From positions 1 through 64,000 of the forward strand of contig VXPE01000045.1 of the NCBI GenBank assembly GCA_009839745.1: 64,000 nt of DNA, read 5' to 3'. The DNA is from Candidatus Poribacteria bacterium. GTDB lineage: Bacteria; Poribacteria; WGA-4E; WGA-3G. A program made the position numbers and the translations under genes. The notes beneath the pieces were generated by a model. It was given only the letters and a program-made list of their open reading frames with translations, made no database searches and was not told the DNA's origin. Position 1 is the first letter of the stretch; each line of letters opens with the position of its first letter. Positions 50,689 through 59,804 of this stretch are shown piece after piece.

Positions 50689-52137
50689 ATGAAAAATATT
50701 GTTTTACTGATTACCGATACCTTTCGGTATGACAATCTCGGTGAACGGGCGCGTCGTCCGATTCGCACGCCACTGCTCGATAAATTTGAGGCAGAACGCG
50801 CAACGGCTATCGACAAATTCTATATGAGCAGCTTCCCGACAGTGCCACACCGCACAGATATTATGACGGGAACAGTCGGGTGGCCCCACTACCCGTGGCA
50901 GCCCATCGATCTGAGCGGACGGAACATTACATCACAACTCCTGAGCGATCAGGGATACGCAACGCAGCTCATCTGTGATACGCCGCACCTGTTCAACGTC
51001 CGGTTCCAACACTGTTTCGATGCGGCTTTTCAGCACCGTGGACAGGAAGGAGACAAACCGCTTCTACATCATAACGACGAGATAAAAATCGTTATGCCGA
51101 ATGAGAAGACACGCCCCCACCCGTCATATAGAGGACACACGCTCCCGAACACCCACCGCTGGACGAACCGCTATTACCAATACGAATCGGAGACGTTTTC
51201 CGGGAGGACCTCTGAAACCACAATTCGATGGCTGGAAGAGAACCACCGCTCAGGTCCCTTCTTCCTCTGGGTAGACTTCTTTGATCCGCACGAACCGTGG
51301 GATCCTCCCGAATATCTCGTCAAACGATACGATCCTGATTACACCGGTCCACCGATGCTACATCCGAATTACGGTCTGTCGTCGCTCTTTACGGATGCCG
51401 AACTGCACAACCTCTGGGCACACTACGCAGGTGAAGCAGAACTCATTGATCGACACATCGGACGGGTGCTGCAGAAAGTGGAAGACTTGGAGTTATGGGA
51501 CGATACCCTGGTCGTTGTCATGTCGGACCACGGTATGTCTATCGGCGAACACAGTAGAACGGGCAAATCCAATATTGATCCAGAGGATGAACGCTATTGG
51601 CCGACGTATCCGGAAATTAATCATGAGATGTTCCTGATTGCGGGTGGCGATGTCCCGAGCGGACAACGCCTCGACCTCATCGCACAGCCGATGGATATTA
51701 TGCCGACACTCTGTGAATTGGCTGGGGTTACCTTGGATCCACCGACACCGTTTGAGGGCCGCTCTTTTGCACAGGCGCTCCGTAACGGCGATACACAGCA
51801 TAGAGAATATGCCGTGACGGGTTGCCATATCGCGGCGCGTGACGAGACTGTGCCACGTCGAGCGACAGTGCCATTCCTCGTTACTGATCGCTGGGGATAC
51901 GCACCCGTTGGTGAATACGGTAGACCGGAACTGTTCGACCTACCCGCTGATCCGATAGCCGAGAACAATATCGCTGCGGATAATATGGAACTCGTCCAAG
52001 AGTTGCATGACATGTTTATGGCGCATCTCACGGAGCATAACGCCCCTGAAAAGTTCCTTGATCTCTGGAAAGAAGAACCCTCTGGGGATGGACGCGGCAA
52101 ATGGTCGATCGACTATCCGGACGATTCAGATGAATAA
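50689..52137 (+). CDS. Sulfatase/alkaline-phosphatase-fold hydrolase with Thr at the nucleophile position
   Basis: The 482-residue cytosolic protein (no signal peptide) has the sulfatase metal motif LLITDTFRYDNLG (two Asp), SDHGMSIGEHS (Asp-His) and DPHEPWDPP. In true sulfatases the catalytic Cys or Ser converts to formylglycine in C/S-x-P-x-R. Here the aligned motif is PTVPHRTDIMTG, so Thr stands at that position and formylglycine cannot be formed by the usual route. Thr is used as nucleophile by related phosphodiesterases and phosphonoacetate hydrolases. The enzyme may therefore hydrolyse phosphoryl rather than sulfuryl esters. It is monocistronic. Confidence 0.88.
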   Translation: MKNIVLLITDTFRYDNLGERARRPIRTPLLDKFEAERATAIDKFYMSSFPTVPHRTDIMTGTVGWPHYPWQPIDLSGRNITSQLLSDQGYATQLICDTPHLFNVRFQHCFDAAFQHRGQEGDKPLLHHNDEIKIVMPNEKTRPHPSYRGHTLPNTHRWTNRYYQYESETFSGRTSETTIRWLEENHRSGPFFLWVDFFDPHEPWDPPEYLVKRYDPDYTGPPMLHPNYGLSSLFTDAELHNLWAHYAGEAELIDRHIGRVLQKVEDLELWDDTLVVVMSDHGMSIGEHSRTGKSNIDPEDERYWPTYPEINHEMFLIAGGDVPSGQRLDLIAQPMDIMPTLCELAGVTLDPPTPFEGRSFAQALRNGDTQHREYAVTGCHIAARDETVPRRATVPFLVTDRWGYAPVGEYGRPELFDLPADPIAENNIAADNMELVQELHDMFMAHLTEHNAPEKFLDLWKEEPSGDGRGKWSIDYPDDSDE

Positions 52138-52162
52138 GAAATTCACAAGTCAGAATTGAAAA

Positions 52163-52195
52163 AGAGGCTTTAGGTTACGCTTACCTAAAGCCTCT
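52163..52195 (-). terminator. Rho-independent terminator between convergent genes
   Basis: AGAGGCTTTAGGT pairs with ACCTAAAGCCTCT (13 bp, perfect) around a 7-nt loop. On the minus strand it is followed by TTTTTC, so it terminates the LivK-type gene. The plus strand has no strong T-run after the stem. Confidence 0.85.
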
Positions 52196-52215
52196 CTGCA
52201 TATTGAAACACATAC

Positions 52216-53388
52216 CTACTCAAACACCTCAAACTCACCATCTTTGACAATCAAGACAATAGGATCGTAGACCGCGTCTCCAACAGCATTAAAAGAGAAC
52301 GGACCGAGAATCGTGTCAAAATCACGAATTTCCGCGAGTGCTGCCGCAATCGCCTCTGGATCTGTTGATTGGGCATCCTCTATCGCTTTTGCAAGGACAT
52401 AAACAGCAGTGTAATATTGCGCTGCCCAAATACTCGGTTCTATTCCATATTTTGCGATGTAGTTTTGAACAAAGGCTTGATTGCCGGGTGTGTCTTCAGT
52501 GCTATCCCAACTCGTAAAAGTGATCGTTCCCTCGGCAGCATCTTGCGCGGCTTTCACCGAATTACTGGATAGAGTGAGATTGACAATGAACGGAATATCA
52601 AAAGGTATCCCAAGTTCGCGACCTTGAATCAGAATGTTGGAAATGTCTGCGACTGTAGACGAGATAAAGATGGCATCCGGATCCGATGTCTTGATACGCG
52701 TGAATTGCGCAGAAAAGTCAGTCTCTTCGGTTTGGAAACTTTCTGTTGTTAGAATCTCAACACCGTTATCAGTGAGCGCGTTTCTCAACGCCTCATCGCT
52801 AACCTGAGAAAAAAGATCAACCTCATCAAATAGCGTAGCCACCCGTTGGTATCCGAGTTTCTCTTGCGTCACTCGAACACCGTTAGGAATAAGCACATCT
52901 GTGGTGAGATTGGTACGGAAAACAAAATCGCTAATTGCACTCAAGCCAGAGGCGGCTGAGGAAGGACTCATCGCTACAATTTGATTCTGGTGCGCGATTG
53001 GAAAAGCCTCCTGTACCTGACTTGAGGATCCCGGACCGAGGATGACAGGAACCTTGTCTTGATGAATCAGTTTGTTGAAGGCTTCAACAGCACCCTCCAC
53101 GCTACTCCGATCGTCCTCTGTAATGAGTCTGATCTTCACACTGCTGTGTTGTGAGGTGTTAATCTCTCCGACAGCAAGCTCAGTGCCATATCTTGACGAT
53201 GGATGCGCCGAACTGAATCGTCCTGTAAGCGGATAGACAGCACCAATTAAAATCTCCTCACTAACGCTCTCCATCTGAGGCGTGGTAGGATGAACGATCT
53301 GCTGAATCCGTTCGCAACCGATAAAACTCGCAATTAGGACAATAAAAGCTAACACAAACGCGAATGCTATAATTTTTTTAATGTTCAA
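52216..53388 (-). CDS. Branched-chain amino-acid-type ABC substrate-binding lipoprotein (LivK-like)
   Basis: The 390-residue protein has an N-terminal hydrophobic segment with a lipobox (LIASFIGC, Cys at about 25) and a periplasmic-binding type I fold. EEILIGAVYPLTGRFSSAHP, VILGPGSSSQVQEAFPIAHQ, VAMSPSSAASGLS and TRIKTSDPDAIFISSTVADI are the family landmarks. It would capture an amino acid, amide or related ligand for a LivHMGF-type transporter, none of which is in the window. It has its own terminator and is transcribed away from the Res gene. Confidence 0.88.
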   Translation of the reverse strand: MNIKKIIAFAFVLAFIVLIASFIGCERIQQIVHPTTPQMESVSEEILIGAVYPLTGRFSSAHPSSRYGTELAVGEINTSQHSSVKIRLITEDDRSSVEGAVEAFNKLIHQDKVPVILGPGSSSQVQEAFPIAHQNQIVAMSPSSAASGLSAISDFVFRTNLTTDVLIPNGVRVTQEKLGYQRVATLFDEVDLFSQVSDEALRNALTDNGVEILTTESFQTEETDFSAQFTRIKTSDPDAIFISSTVADISNILIQGRELGIPFDIPFIVNLTLSSNSVKAAQDAAEGTITFTSWDSTEDTPGNQAFVQNYIAKYGIEPSIWAAQYYTAVYVLAKAIEDAQSTDPEAIAAALAEIRDFDTILGPFSFNAVGDAVYDPIVLIVKDGEFEVFE

Positions 53389-53425
53389 GTTGAGTTCCTC
53401 CGTTTTTCATGTAATTGGTTTCGCT

Positions 53426-55828
53426 TTAATCAAGATTTTGGGAGAGTTTGGTTTGGATGGCATTAAAATCAGGTCCTTTGGGCATAATGAACAAACACTG
53501 TCCGCCCCCACGTGCCTCCCACAACTCACCGATCTCACGTTTTTCTTTCGCATCGTCGGCGGACCAGAGATGAACGCCTTTGTACTCAACAACCAGATAG
53601 CGTCCATCGGTCAAGAAACATACAAAATCGGGATAAAACCTGTCGGTTGAAGTTTGGAGCCAGAAGGAACGCAGGGGTTTGCGTTCAAGATTCCGTACCC
53701 AAAATTTAACTTCACGTAACCTGTCAATGAACTGCGCACATTGGAATTCCTCACCATCTGACTTTAGATCGCCAACATGTTGATAGTAGTGCTTCTGGAA
53801 TTGATAATGACCGGTATAACGGGTGTTATAGGGATAACTGTGCGGCTCAAAGGAGAAACAGTGGTCAGGTGAAACAACAACCGGAGTGGCACATTCGGGC
53901 AGAAGAAAGTTTTCATAGGTAGCCTGGTGCACGTTTTGGCGATGGTTATCAATTTTCTTCTCAGCGGCATCCTTCAGAGCATATTTATTGCGGATGAGGA
54001 CCTCTATTGGAATGTTGCGCTCGTCAATAAGATACTTGACTAACCGTTGTAAAAATGGCAGAGATTCACGTTGTAAAATATCCAGATGTTTAATGGTCCT
54101 GTCAAGCCAGTTTGCGAGTTGTGCAGCATCCCAATTGTCATCGGGTGCGAGAAAAGACATCTGCTGATGAAGTTGACCCAAAAACCGTATTTCCACTCTT
54201 CCTTCTTGAGAGAGCCCAACTTCACCACGCTCACCTGTGTTAAATTCCGAAGGAAATTCTTCCTCAGAGAGTTCAGCATCGCATTCGGACAATTGCCACA
54301 CGGTTTCTAAAAATCGTGATGCCTCAAAGTCAAGATACGTCTGGTCCCGCTTGACCATCAACTTTGGAATTTTAAAGACTTCACCGCGCGCAGCGGCGGT
54401 AGGTTCAGTATCAGGCTGTGTCGTGTCCTCAACAAACGGTAACTCACCTTGCTGCTCATTCGTAGGACGAATGAGTTCAGCGGCTGCCTGTTTCTCAAAT
54501 CCGTTCTGAACGAGTCCATCGGTTAAGGCAGCTGCAGCGTCATAGAAGTTCTGGGACGCAACAAAGGCATAAGCACTGTTCAGCGATTCCCGTTTCTTTC
54601 GCTGTGCTTTCGGAAGACGCATAACCCTTCCTAATATCTGTTCAACAGCAGTAGCGGACCTCATTTCGGCAACAGAGCAGAGAACGTAGGCAAACGGACA
54701 ATCCCATCCTTCCCGTAACGCTTGCACGGTGATGACATAGCGAATCTGACACTCTGGATCGTTGATGTCCACATCGTCAAGTCCTCTGTCCTCGCCTGTT
54801 GCACGCGCGATCTGGTCTTCAGGAATTGTGTGTTCCTCAAGTAGGCATTTCTCAACGACTTCAACCGTTAAAGTTTCTTGGTCTCTACGTCTTGGCTGCG
54901 CCTGAATCAGCATCACAGGACGGATGTATTCGCCTGTTTCTCGTCGTTCTTTTTCGGCATCTACTTCAAGGGCGTTACGTTGTGCAATAGCAGTCGCGAG
55001 CAGCCGTTTCCACTCAGGATCGGTTTCCAACTGAATCGGCATCTTAATCATATCTTCCGCTTGGAGTTCAGCGGCAGAAACGGTATAAAGGACATTGGAA
55101 GGGTTTTGTTCCGTATCAGGGGTCGCAGTGAATTCAATGATTGCAGAGGGGTTAAACCGAGCAAGTGTTTCAAAAGAGAGCTCGGTTCGGGCGTTGTGTG
55201 CCTCGTCAACGATAACGAGCGGACGTTTGACGCATAAAAGATTCGCGAGCGAATAAACAGGTTTACTATTTTCTCGCTCAATCCCTGAGAGTACCTCATC
55301 TGAAAGATGTGTGAAATGCCCCATTAACGCGCCGGAGGGTTCGTAAACCTTGCGACCATCGGTATCCTCAACACGGAACGCTTGCATCGTGGAAACGATA
55401 ATCGTGGTCTTTGTATTGAGAATATGCGGGGATAGGTAGAGTGCCTCGCCGATGGTGAGAATCTCGACGTTATGCCTTGCGGACCTAAACGCGTCCCTAT
55501 AGGGATGATCCGGATTTTTAAGGGCGTTGAGTGTCTGATCGCGGATGGCGTTTGAAGGAACAAGCCAAAGAACAATAGGACTCTCTGTCTTTAAGAGCTC
55601 AGATGCGGTGATACTGACAGCGTGGCATGCAACGAAAGTTTTGCCACCTCCTGTAGGGAGTCTGAGGCAGACATACGGCATACCGGGTAAACCATCAACG
55701 GAGGCGTAAGGTCGTTGGGTTAGGTCATAAAAAGCAGTGTTGGCGTTTTGTAGACGTAAGCAGTTTTGGTAATATTCTGTTAGGGTTTCAAGGGTGCGTT
55801 CTTGGTATTCTTTGAGAGGTAGGTGCAT
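53426..55828 (-). CDS. res: Type III restriction-like helicase-nuclease (Res subunit)
   Basis: The 800-residue SF2 helicase with C-terminal nuclease has Walker A RLPTGGGKTFVACHA (about 55-70), motif II IVDEAH (about 207), motif III EFTATP, helicase C LREGWDCPFAYVLCS and motif VI QILGRVMRLPKAQ. The final 110 residues carry a PD-(D/E)xK nuclease: FYPDFVCFLT then YLVVEYKG. This matches Res/type III helicases that translocate on DNA and cleave when paired with Mod. The Mod homologue is at 59805, about 4 kb upstream on the same strand, separated by four other genes. The start ATG at 55828 is the natural N-terminus (LKEYQERTLETLTEYY). Confidence 0.9.
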   Translation of the reverse strand: MHLPLKEYQERTLETLTEYYQNCLRLQNANTAFYDLTQRPYASVDGLPGMPYVCLRLPTGGGKTFVACHAVSITASELLKTESPIVLWLVPSNAIRDQTLNALKNPDHPYRDAFRSARHNVEILTIGEALYLSPHILNTKTTIIVSTMQAFRVEDTDGRKVYEPSGALMGHFTHLSDEVLSGIERENSKPVYSLANLLCVKRPLVIVDEAHNARTELSFETLARFNPSAIIEFTATPDTEQNPSNVLYTVSAAELQAEDMIKMPIQLETDPEWKRLLATAIAQRNALEVDAEKERRETGEYIRPVMLIQAQPRRRDQETLTVEVVEKCLLEEHTIPEDQIARATGEDRGLDDVDINDPECQIRYVITVQALREGWDCPFAYVLCSVAEMRSATAVEQILGRVMRLPKAQRKKRESLNSAYAFVASQNFYDAAAALTDGLVQNGFEKQAAAELIRPTNEQQGELPFVEDTTQPDTEPTAAARGEVFKIPKLMVKRDQTYLDFEASRFLETVWQLSECDAELSEEEFPSEFNTGERGEVGLSQEGRVEIRFLGQLHQQMSFLAPDDNWDAAQLANWLDRTIKHLDILQRESLPFLQRLVKYLIDERNIPIEVLIRNKYALKDAAEKKIDNHRQNVHQATYENFLLPECATPVVVSPDHCFSFEPHSYPYNTRYTGHYQFQKHYYQHVGDLKSDGEEFQCAQFIDRLREVKFWVRNLERKPLRSFWLQTSTDRFYPDFVCFLTDGRYLVVEYKGVHLWSADDAKEKREIGELWEARGGGQCLFIMPKGPDFNAIQTKLSQNLD

Positions 55829-55866
55829 CTTTTCTGCTTTCCAATGTTAGAAAGATATTTACTTTT

Positions 55867-56121
55867 TTAATATACAGATGAACGATGCCGAATTCGGGAG
55901 ACTTCAACTGTCAGCGTTCGTTTATCGTGAGTGTAGATCGCTCGATAGTCTCCGGAAGGCAACTTAAACTGTCCACTATATTTTCCTTTCAGTGCCTTAT
56001 GAGGATAGTCATCACAATTTTCACAAAGGTGTCTAAGTTTTCTAAGAATTTGCCTCTGAATTTTGGCATCCAAACGCCGCAAATCCCGCCTGGCATTTGA
56101 GGTCAATATCAATTCATACAT
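55867..56121 (-). CDS. RelE/ParE-family toxin
   Basis: The 84-residue protein has the RelE fold pattern: YELILTSNARRDLRRLDAKI, KLRHLCENCDDYPHKALKGK, then GQFKLPSGDYRAIYTHD and VSRIRHRSSVY. Toxins of this family cleave mRNA at the ribosome or inhibit gyrase. The C-terminal Arg/His/Tyr (RIRHRSSVY) and Lys/Arg surface residues support activity. The start overlaps the end of the upstream gene by 13 bp, the usual arrangement for a toxin behind its antitoxin. Confidence 0.88.
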   Translation of the reverse strand: MYELILTSNARRDLRRLDAKIQRQILRKLRHLCENCDDYPHKALKGKYSGQFKLPSGDYRAIYTHDKRTLTVEVSRIRHRSSVY

Positions 56122-56810
56122 TTCAAGTCGATTCCTAATTCTTCGGCGACCTCCTCAAGTGTATACATTTTACCACCGGACCGGATATACTCCTCCTCGC
56201 GTTCTAACTCTTCAATGAATTCTGGACGCAACTCCAATCCATCGTCTGGGTCGTAATCATAATTTTCAAGAAACAGTTCCAATTCCAAGTAGCAAACGAA
56301 AAATTCGTAGAATTCAGTACGTAGACGATACGATATCTCAATACGGTCATCCGTTTCCATTAACTTAACGAGACGTTCCCGCGATACAAAAAATCGCCAA
56401 TTTGCAAGTGTATGAACGAACCCCCGGAATTCATCAGGAGATAAAGCGGTAACTTTTATTTCTGGAACAGGATCACCGTGTACGGAGAGACCCATTCGCC
56501 GCGCTTCGCGTCCCAAAGGTGAACTTTTCCGCTGTGCCTCAACTGCTGAGATACGGTGATTCAGGTGTGCAAATGCATCGTTCTGCTCTATAATTCCAAG
56601 TATAACTTCTTCGTACTCCTCCAACTCCAAAGCAAGCACGTAGTAACCGTTAAAGAACTCCCGAAACTCTTCTTCAAGTTCGTCGTGAGGAGCATTCTTT
56701 GCAAGCAGTGCGATGAGTCGTTCACGGGATGTGAATATATCTTCGTTAACAATAGGCACGAGCCAATCTTTGAATTGTTCGAGGGGCATATCTGTAATAT
56801 TAAGTGTCAT
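56109..56810 (-). CDS. Putative antitoxin with an internal duplication, partner of RelE
   Basis: The 233-residue acidic, helical protein contains the same unit twice. Residues about 7-70 read MPLEQFKDWLVPIVNEDIFT-SRERLIALL...EEEFREFFNGYYVLALELE. Residues about 122-200 read LSPDEFRGFVHTLANWRFFV-SRERLVKLM...RTEFYEFFVCYLELELFLE. The end, KMYTLEEVAEELGIDL, looks like the antitoxin segment that meets the toxin. It overlaps the relE-like gene by 13 bp. Usual RelB-type antitoxins are 70-100 residues, so the length and duplication are unusual. I do not recognise the family; antitoxin status is inferred from position. Confidence 0.6.
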   Translation of the reverse strand: MTLNITDMPLEQFKDWLVPIVNEDIFTSRERLIALLAKNAPHDELEEEFREFFNGYYVLALELEEYEEVILGIIEQNDAFAHLNHRISAVEAQRKSSPLGREARRMGLSVHGDPVPEIKVTALSPDEFRGFVHTLANWRFFVSRERLVKLMETDDRIEISYRLRTEFYEFFVCYLELELFLENYDYDPDDGLELRPEFIEELEREEEYIRSGGKMYTLEEVAEELGIDLKCMN

Positions 56811-56910
56811 TTTATTACTTCCAACGATTGTACATGTATAGTTTTTGCGAATTTTTATACATATCAGGAGTAATATGCATAATTTCTATACATATTGCCA
56901 GGATGTGCTA

Positions 56911-57882
56911 TCAAAGGACTACGTTCCGTAAATCACGACATTCTTTCAAATGAGAACTTTCCGCCATATTCAGCGTAAAGAAGTTTCGCAAAAATTCATT
57001 GTCTTGATCAAAAAAATCAAACCCTCGTTCGATTCGGATAATAGCGTGTTGTGTCTCTAAATATCTTGCATGGAAGATTCGTCTGGGATCATTTTTTATC
57101 AAGAAATTTACCGGCCAAGGGAACCGTTGCTGTAACGGTGTTATGAGTTCTTGAACGATTCTACGGTGCTGTTCCTGAACCCGAATATATTGATCACTGC
57201 ACGTAAATATCTCCACACTTCCGGCCCCCTGCTGAGATACAAAAAAACCGTGATCATACCAAAGAGATAGAATATATTCAATGCCCTCTCGGAAATCGTT
57301 CGTATTGTTTCCTCGCCCAATATATGGATCATAAAACCGAAGCCATTTGGTGAAACGGACCGAACGAATGATGATGTTTTCCACTTCTGATTCGGGAAGT
57401 GTGTCTATCGGCCCAATTTGGCTTTCGTAACGCTGGCGGTCTTTCTCAAAATCACTATCGCGATACTCGGATAACGGAACAATATCTTCGCTATATCTTT
57501 GATCAGACTCTAGTCTTTCTAGACTCTCGTTTCCAACAATTAAAGCATCGGCTTCAGTATCTGCTTTCAAGTTATATGCCAGATCTAAAAGGTTCATTGA
57601 TGGAATATTACCTAACGAAAGATGACACGCAATAATCCGTCTTGTTCCCTTTTTCAGTAAGAGTTCCTCAACTAAAATACGCAACCTTCCCCGAGGTTTG
57701 CTTGGGAGAGCTTCGTACTGTCTGACAAGGGCATCTCGCAGTCTATTTCCCGAGTCAACAATCAGTAGTCCGTTTTTTTGGATACCCTTTAAGAAATCAA
57801 CCGCCTGAATCATATAGAGTTCATTTTCGTCAAAGTACTCCACATCAAATGCAGAAGGATCAAGCACTGCACTGACAAGCAT
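56911..57882 (-). CDS. Putative nuclease effector next to a DUF3696 ATPase (PIN-like N-terminus, MIT_C/PLD-like C-terminus)
   Basis: The product is 323 residues, with AAGGAG 10 nt upstream. The N-terminal 145 residues (VSAVLDPSAFDVEYFD, NGLLIVDSGNRLRDALV, ADALIVGNESLERLE) have a PIN-like or Rossmann-like feel with scattered Asp. The C-terminus (about 170-323) contains WLRFYDPYIGRGNNTNDFRE, then HARYLETQHAIIRIERGFDFF and HLKECRDLRNVVL. This pattern recalls the phospholipase-D-like MIT C-terminal domain (H-x-R...GRGxDxF). Both assignments are from memory and weak. The gene starts 16 bp after the ATPase stop, so the two form a unit, as in two-gene ATPase-effector defence systems. Confidence 0.5.
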   Translation of the reverse strand: MLVSAVLDPSAFDVEYFDENELYMIQAVDFLKGIQKNGLLIVDSGNRLRDALVRQYEALPSKPRGRLRILVEELLLKKGTRRIIACHLSLGNIPSMNLLDLAYNLKADTEADALIVGNESLERLESDQRYSEDIVPLSEYRDSDFEKDRQRYESQIGPIDTLPESEVENIIIRSVRFTKWLRFYDPYIGRGNNTNDFREGIEYILSLWYDHGFFVSQQGAGSVEIFTCSDQYIRVQEQHRRIVQELITPLQQRFPWPVNFLIKNDPRRIFHARYLETQHAIIRIERGFDFFDQDNEFLRNFFTLNMAESSHLKECRDLRNVVL

Positions 57883-57898
57883 CTAAACACTCCTTCCA

Positions 57899-59485
57899 CT
57901 ATCTAAGTTCCCTGAGGCGTTCCGGGAAAAAACCGTCGGGCCATTCATCAATGAAATCACCTTCCTCATCAAGACGCAAACGTTCTGCTTTTGCCCCTTC
58001 AGGCCCACGGCTGACGTAGATAACCGAAACATCTTCTGGTTGGATGCGTTTTTCATAGACTAAGCGTTGCAGCCGTAAGATCAAATGCTCGCTGTGGGTT
58101 TCTACAATAAACTGATTGTGACGTGGTTCTTTAATAGCTTCAGCTAAGAGGTCTCCCAGGTCCGCCTGCAACCTCGGATGTACGTGAACTTCAGGCTGTT
58201 CAATAGAGATAATCTGTTTCTCTGAAACCAAGCTCTGGACAACAAAGGGAAGAAGTTGACTAATACCAAAACCTACATCTGGTAACGCTACATCTATGCC
58301 TTCTTTTCCTTTTCGACGCGTATCTACGAGCCTAACTTCAAAAAGGTCGCCTGAATCAGTTCCGACAGGCTTCACCTTGAGTTTATAGCCTATATCAAGT
58401 TGTTCTAACCATTGATTTGCTTCTTTAACAAGCTCAGGGCGTCGTAAGAGTAAATCAGGAAGCAAGTCTCCTCGGTAACCTACATCCTGTGGACTGGTTC
58501 CTGTAAAGATGTACCATCTTTCTGGAGGTCTCCGAAAAGGTCCCATTGGGAAAAGAGCTTCCAAAGTTTGTTCTAATGCACGACCTGCGACCATAGTCCA
58601 CTGAGCAACATCAAATACTCTGTGGTCAAACCTCCCACGTAATACAGAACGGGGGTCTGCTGCCCTTCTAGGCTTCCTTTCACTAGAAATGGCTTCAAAA
58701 GGCAGGAAACCTTGCATACCTAAACCAGTGTCCATCTCGTGCTTGTGCATCTCGGAAATGTAAGTCTTCAAATCAAAGTTAGATGAGAAAAATTTGATGT
58801 ATTCATCCAAGGAATCCACTGCTTCCTGAAGTCTGTCAGCATCTTCTCGAAGTGCTTCTTTAGAATATTGTTGATTTAAATCTGATTTTTCTTCCTCAAA
58901 CCGGCTGAGTATCTCTTTCCTATTCTTTTTAACCCACTCAAACTCCGGTCTCCAGTATCTTGCAGCTTTTGTTAACCAAACACACTTTACTGCAGCTAAT
59001 TTTGATGGCCGAGGACCACGCAAATTAATGTAAAACGAATGAAACAAAAAACCCAAGAATTCATCAGGTTCTACAGTGGCACCTGATGGTTGAAACTTAG
59101 CAATACATCTAGCAGGATTTCCGTAGTAAATTTTGATTTGATCTAAAAGGACTTCTTCTTCAAGTGAGGGTCTTTTAAAACTGAATTCAACAGATACTTG
59201 ACGATCTATCTTGGTTTCCACACGAATTGAGAGTGTCCGCTTTAGCTCGTGATCGAAAAGTAACTCCTGGAAACTACCAAGATCGACGATACCATTTTCG
59301 GTCCGGGGAAGCAACAAAGCTCCTGTCTCGCGGCTTTCCCGCGTCTGCTTGAGCAGATTGAGTGCTTGCAGGATTGTGCTTTTTCCCGCACTGTTTTCGC
59401 CAAAGATGAGCGTTATCGGTGCAAAGGGGATGCGTGCACGCTCCCCGAATGCTTTGAAATTTTCTAATTCCAGTGCATGAAGCAT
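57899..59485 (-). CDS. DUF3696/AAA ATPase (SMC-like ABC ATPase)
   Basis: The product is 528 residues from ATG 59485 (AGGA 9 nt upstream; the in-frame sequence further upstream is rejected). Walker A ITLIFGENSAGKSTILQALN (about 26-45), then a helical insertion (about 120-260), then QLLPFVVQSL and Walker B IISIEQPEVHVHPRLQADLG (about 433), the switch His VETHSEHLIL, and the DUF3696 tail EWPDGFFPERLREL. Similar ATPases act in OLD, PARIS-like and other phage-defence systems. It is coupled to a putative nuclease and lies downstream of mod and a MITE. A defence role is inferred. Confidence 0.88.
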   Translation of the reverse strand: MLHALELENFKAFGERARIPFAPITLIFGENSAGKSTILQALNLLKQTRESRETGALLLPRTENGIVDLGSFQELLFDHELKRTLSIRVETKIDRQVSVEFSFKRPSLEEEVLLDQIKIYYGNPARCIAKFQPSGATVEPDEFLGFLFHSFYINLRGPRPSKLAAVKCVWLTKAARYWRPEFEWVKKNRKEILSRFEEEKSDLNQQYSKEALREDADRLQEAVDSLDEYIKFFSSNFDLKTYISEMHKHEMDTGLGMQGFLPFEAISSERKPRRAADPRSVLRGRFDHRVFDVAQWTMVAGRALEQTLEALFPMGPFRRPPERWYIFTGTSPQDVGYRGDLLPDLLLRRPELVKEANQWLEQLDIGYKLKVKPVGTDSGDLFEVRLVDTRRKGKEGIDVALPDVGFGISQLLPFVVQSLVSEKQIISIEQPEVHVHPRLQADLGDLLAEAIKEPRHNQFIVETHSEHLILRLQRLVYEKRIQPEDVSVIYVSRGPEGAKAERLRLDEEGDFIDEWPDGFFPERLRELR

Positions 59486-59625
59486 AAGATTTGTCCTAAT
59501 TGGAAACCTTTGTTTTTCAATATTTCTTGCGTAGGGCACAGACTAACAGTCTATGCTACAAAGTGGCAACTGAGATTAGTATACGAGATTTGAGCGGATT
59601 TGTCAACACCATTAACCACTCCCGA

Positions 59626-59792
59626 CAGGGTCATTCAATTTTAAGGAATTACATGGTTTTATCTTTTAGCGAAATCTAGCGAAATGGTGCGAATATTTCC
59701 GCTTTGACCGGATTTATAACATAACATAACATACATTAATTATTAACAAATATAAAAATACTACATAAAAATACTACAATTGAATGACTCTG
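59626..59792. mobile_element. MITE-like element with matching direct-repeat flanks
   Basis: The 15-bp terminal inverted repeats CAGGGTCATTCAATT (59626-59640) and AATTGAATGACTCTG (59778-59792) differ at one position. They are flanked by direct repeats CCACTCCCGA (59616-59625) and CCACTCCCAG (59793-59802), identical at 8 of 10 positions. This is the structure of a transposed element with target-site duplication, and CAGGG ends recall ISAs1-type elements. The interior has no gene but several short tandem words: AGCGAAAT twice, TAACA repeats, AAAAATACTAC twice. It lies between the mod stop and the ATPase gene and may supply promoter sequence. Confidence 0.7.
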
Positions 59793-59804
59793 CCACTCCC
59801 AGTC

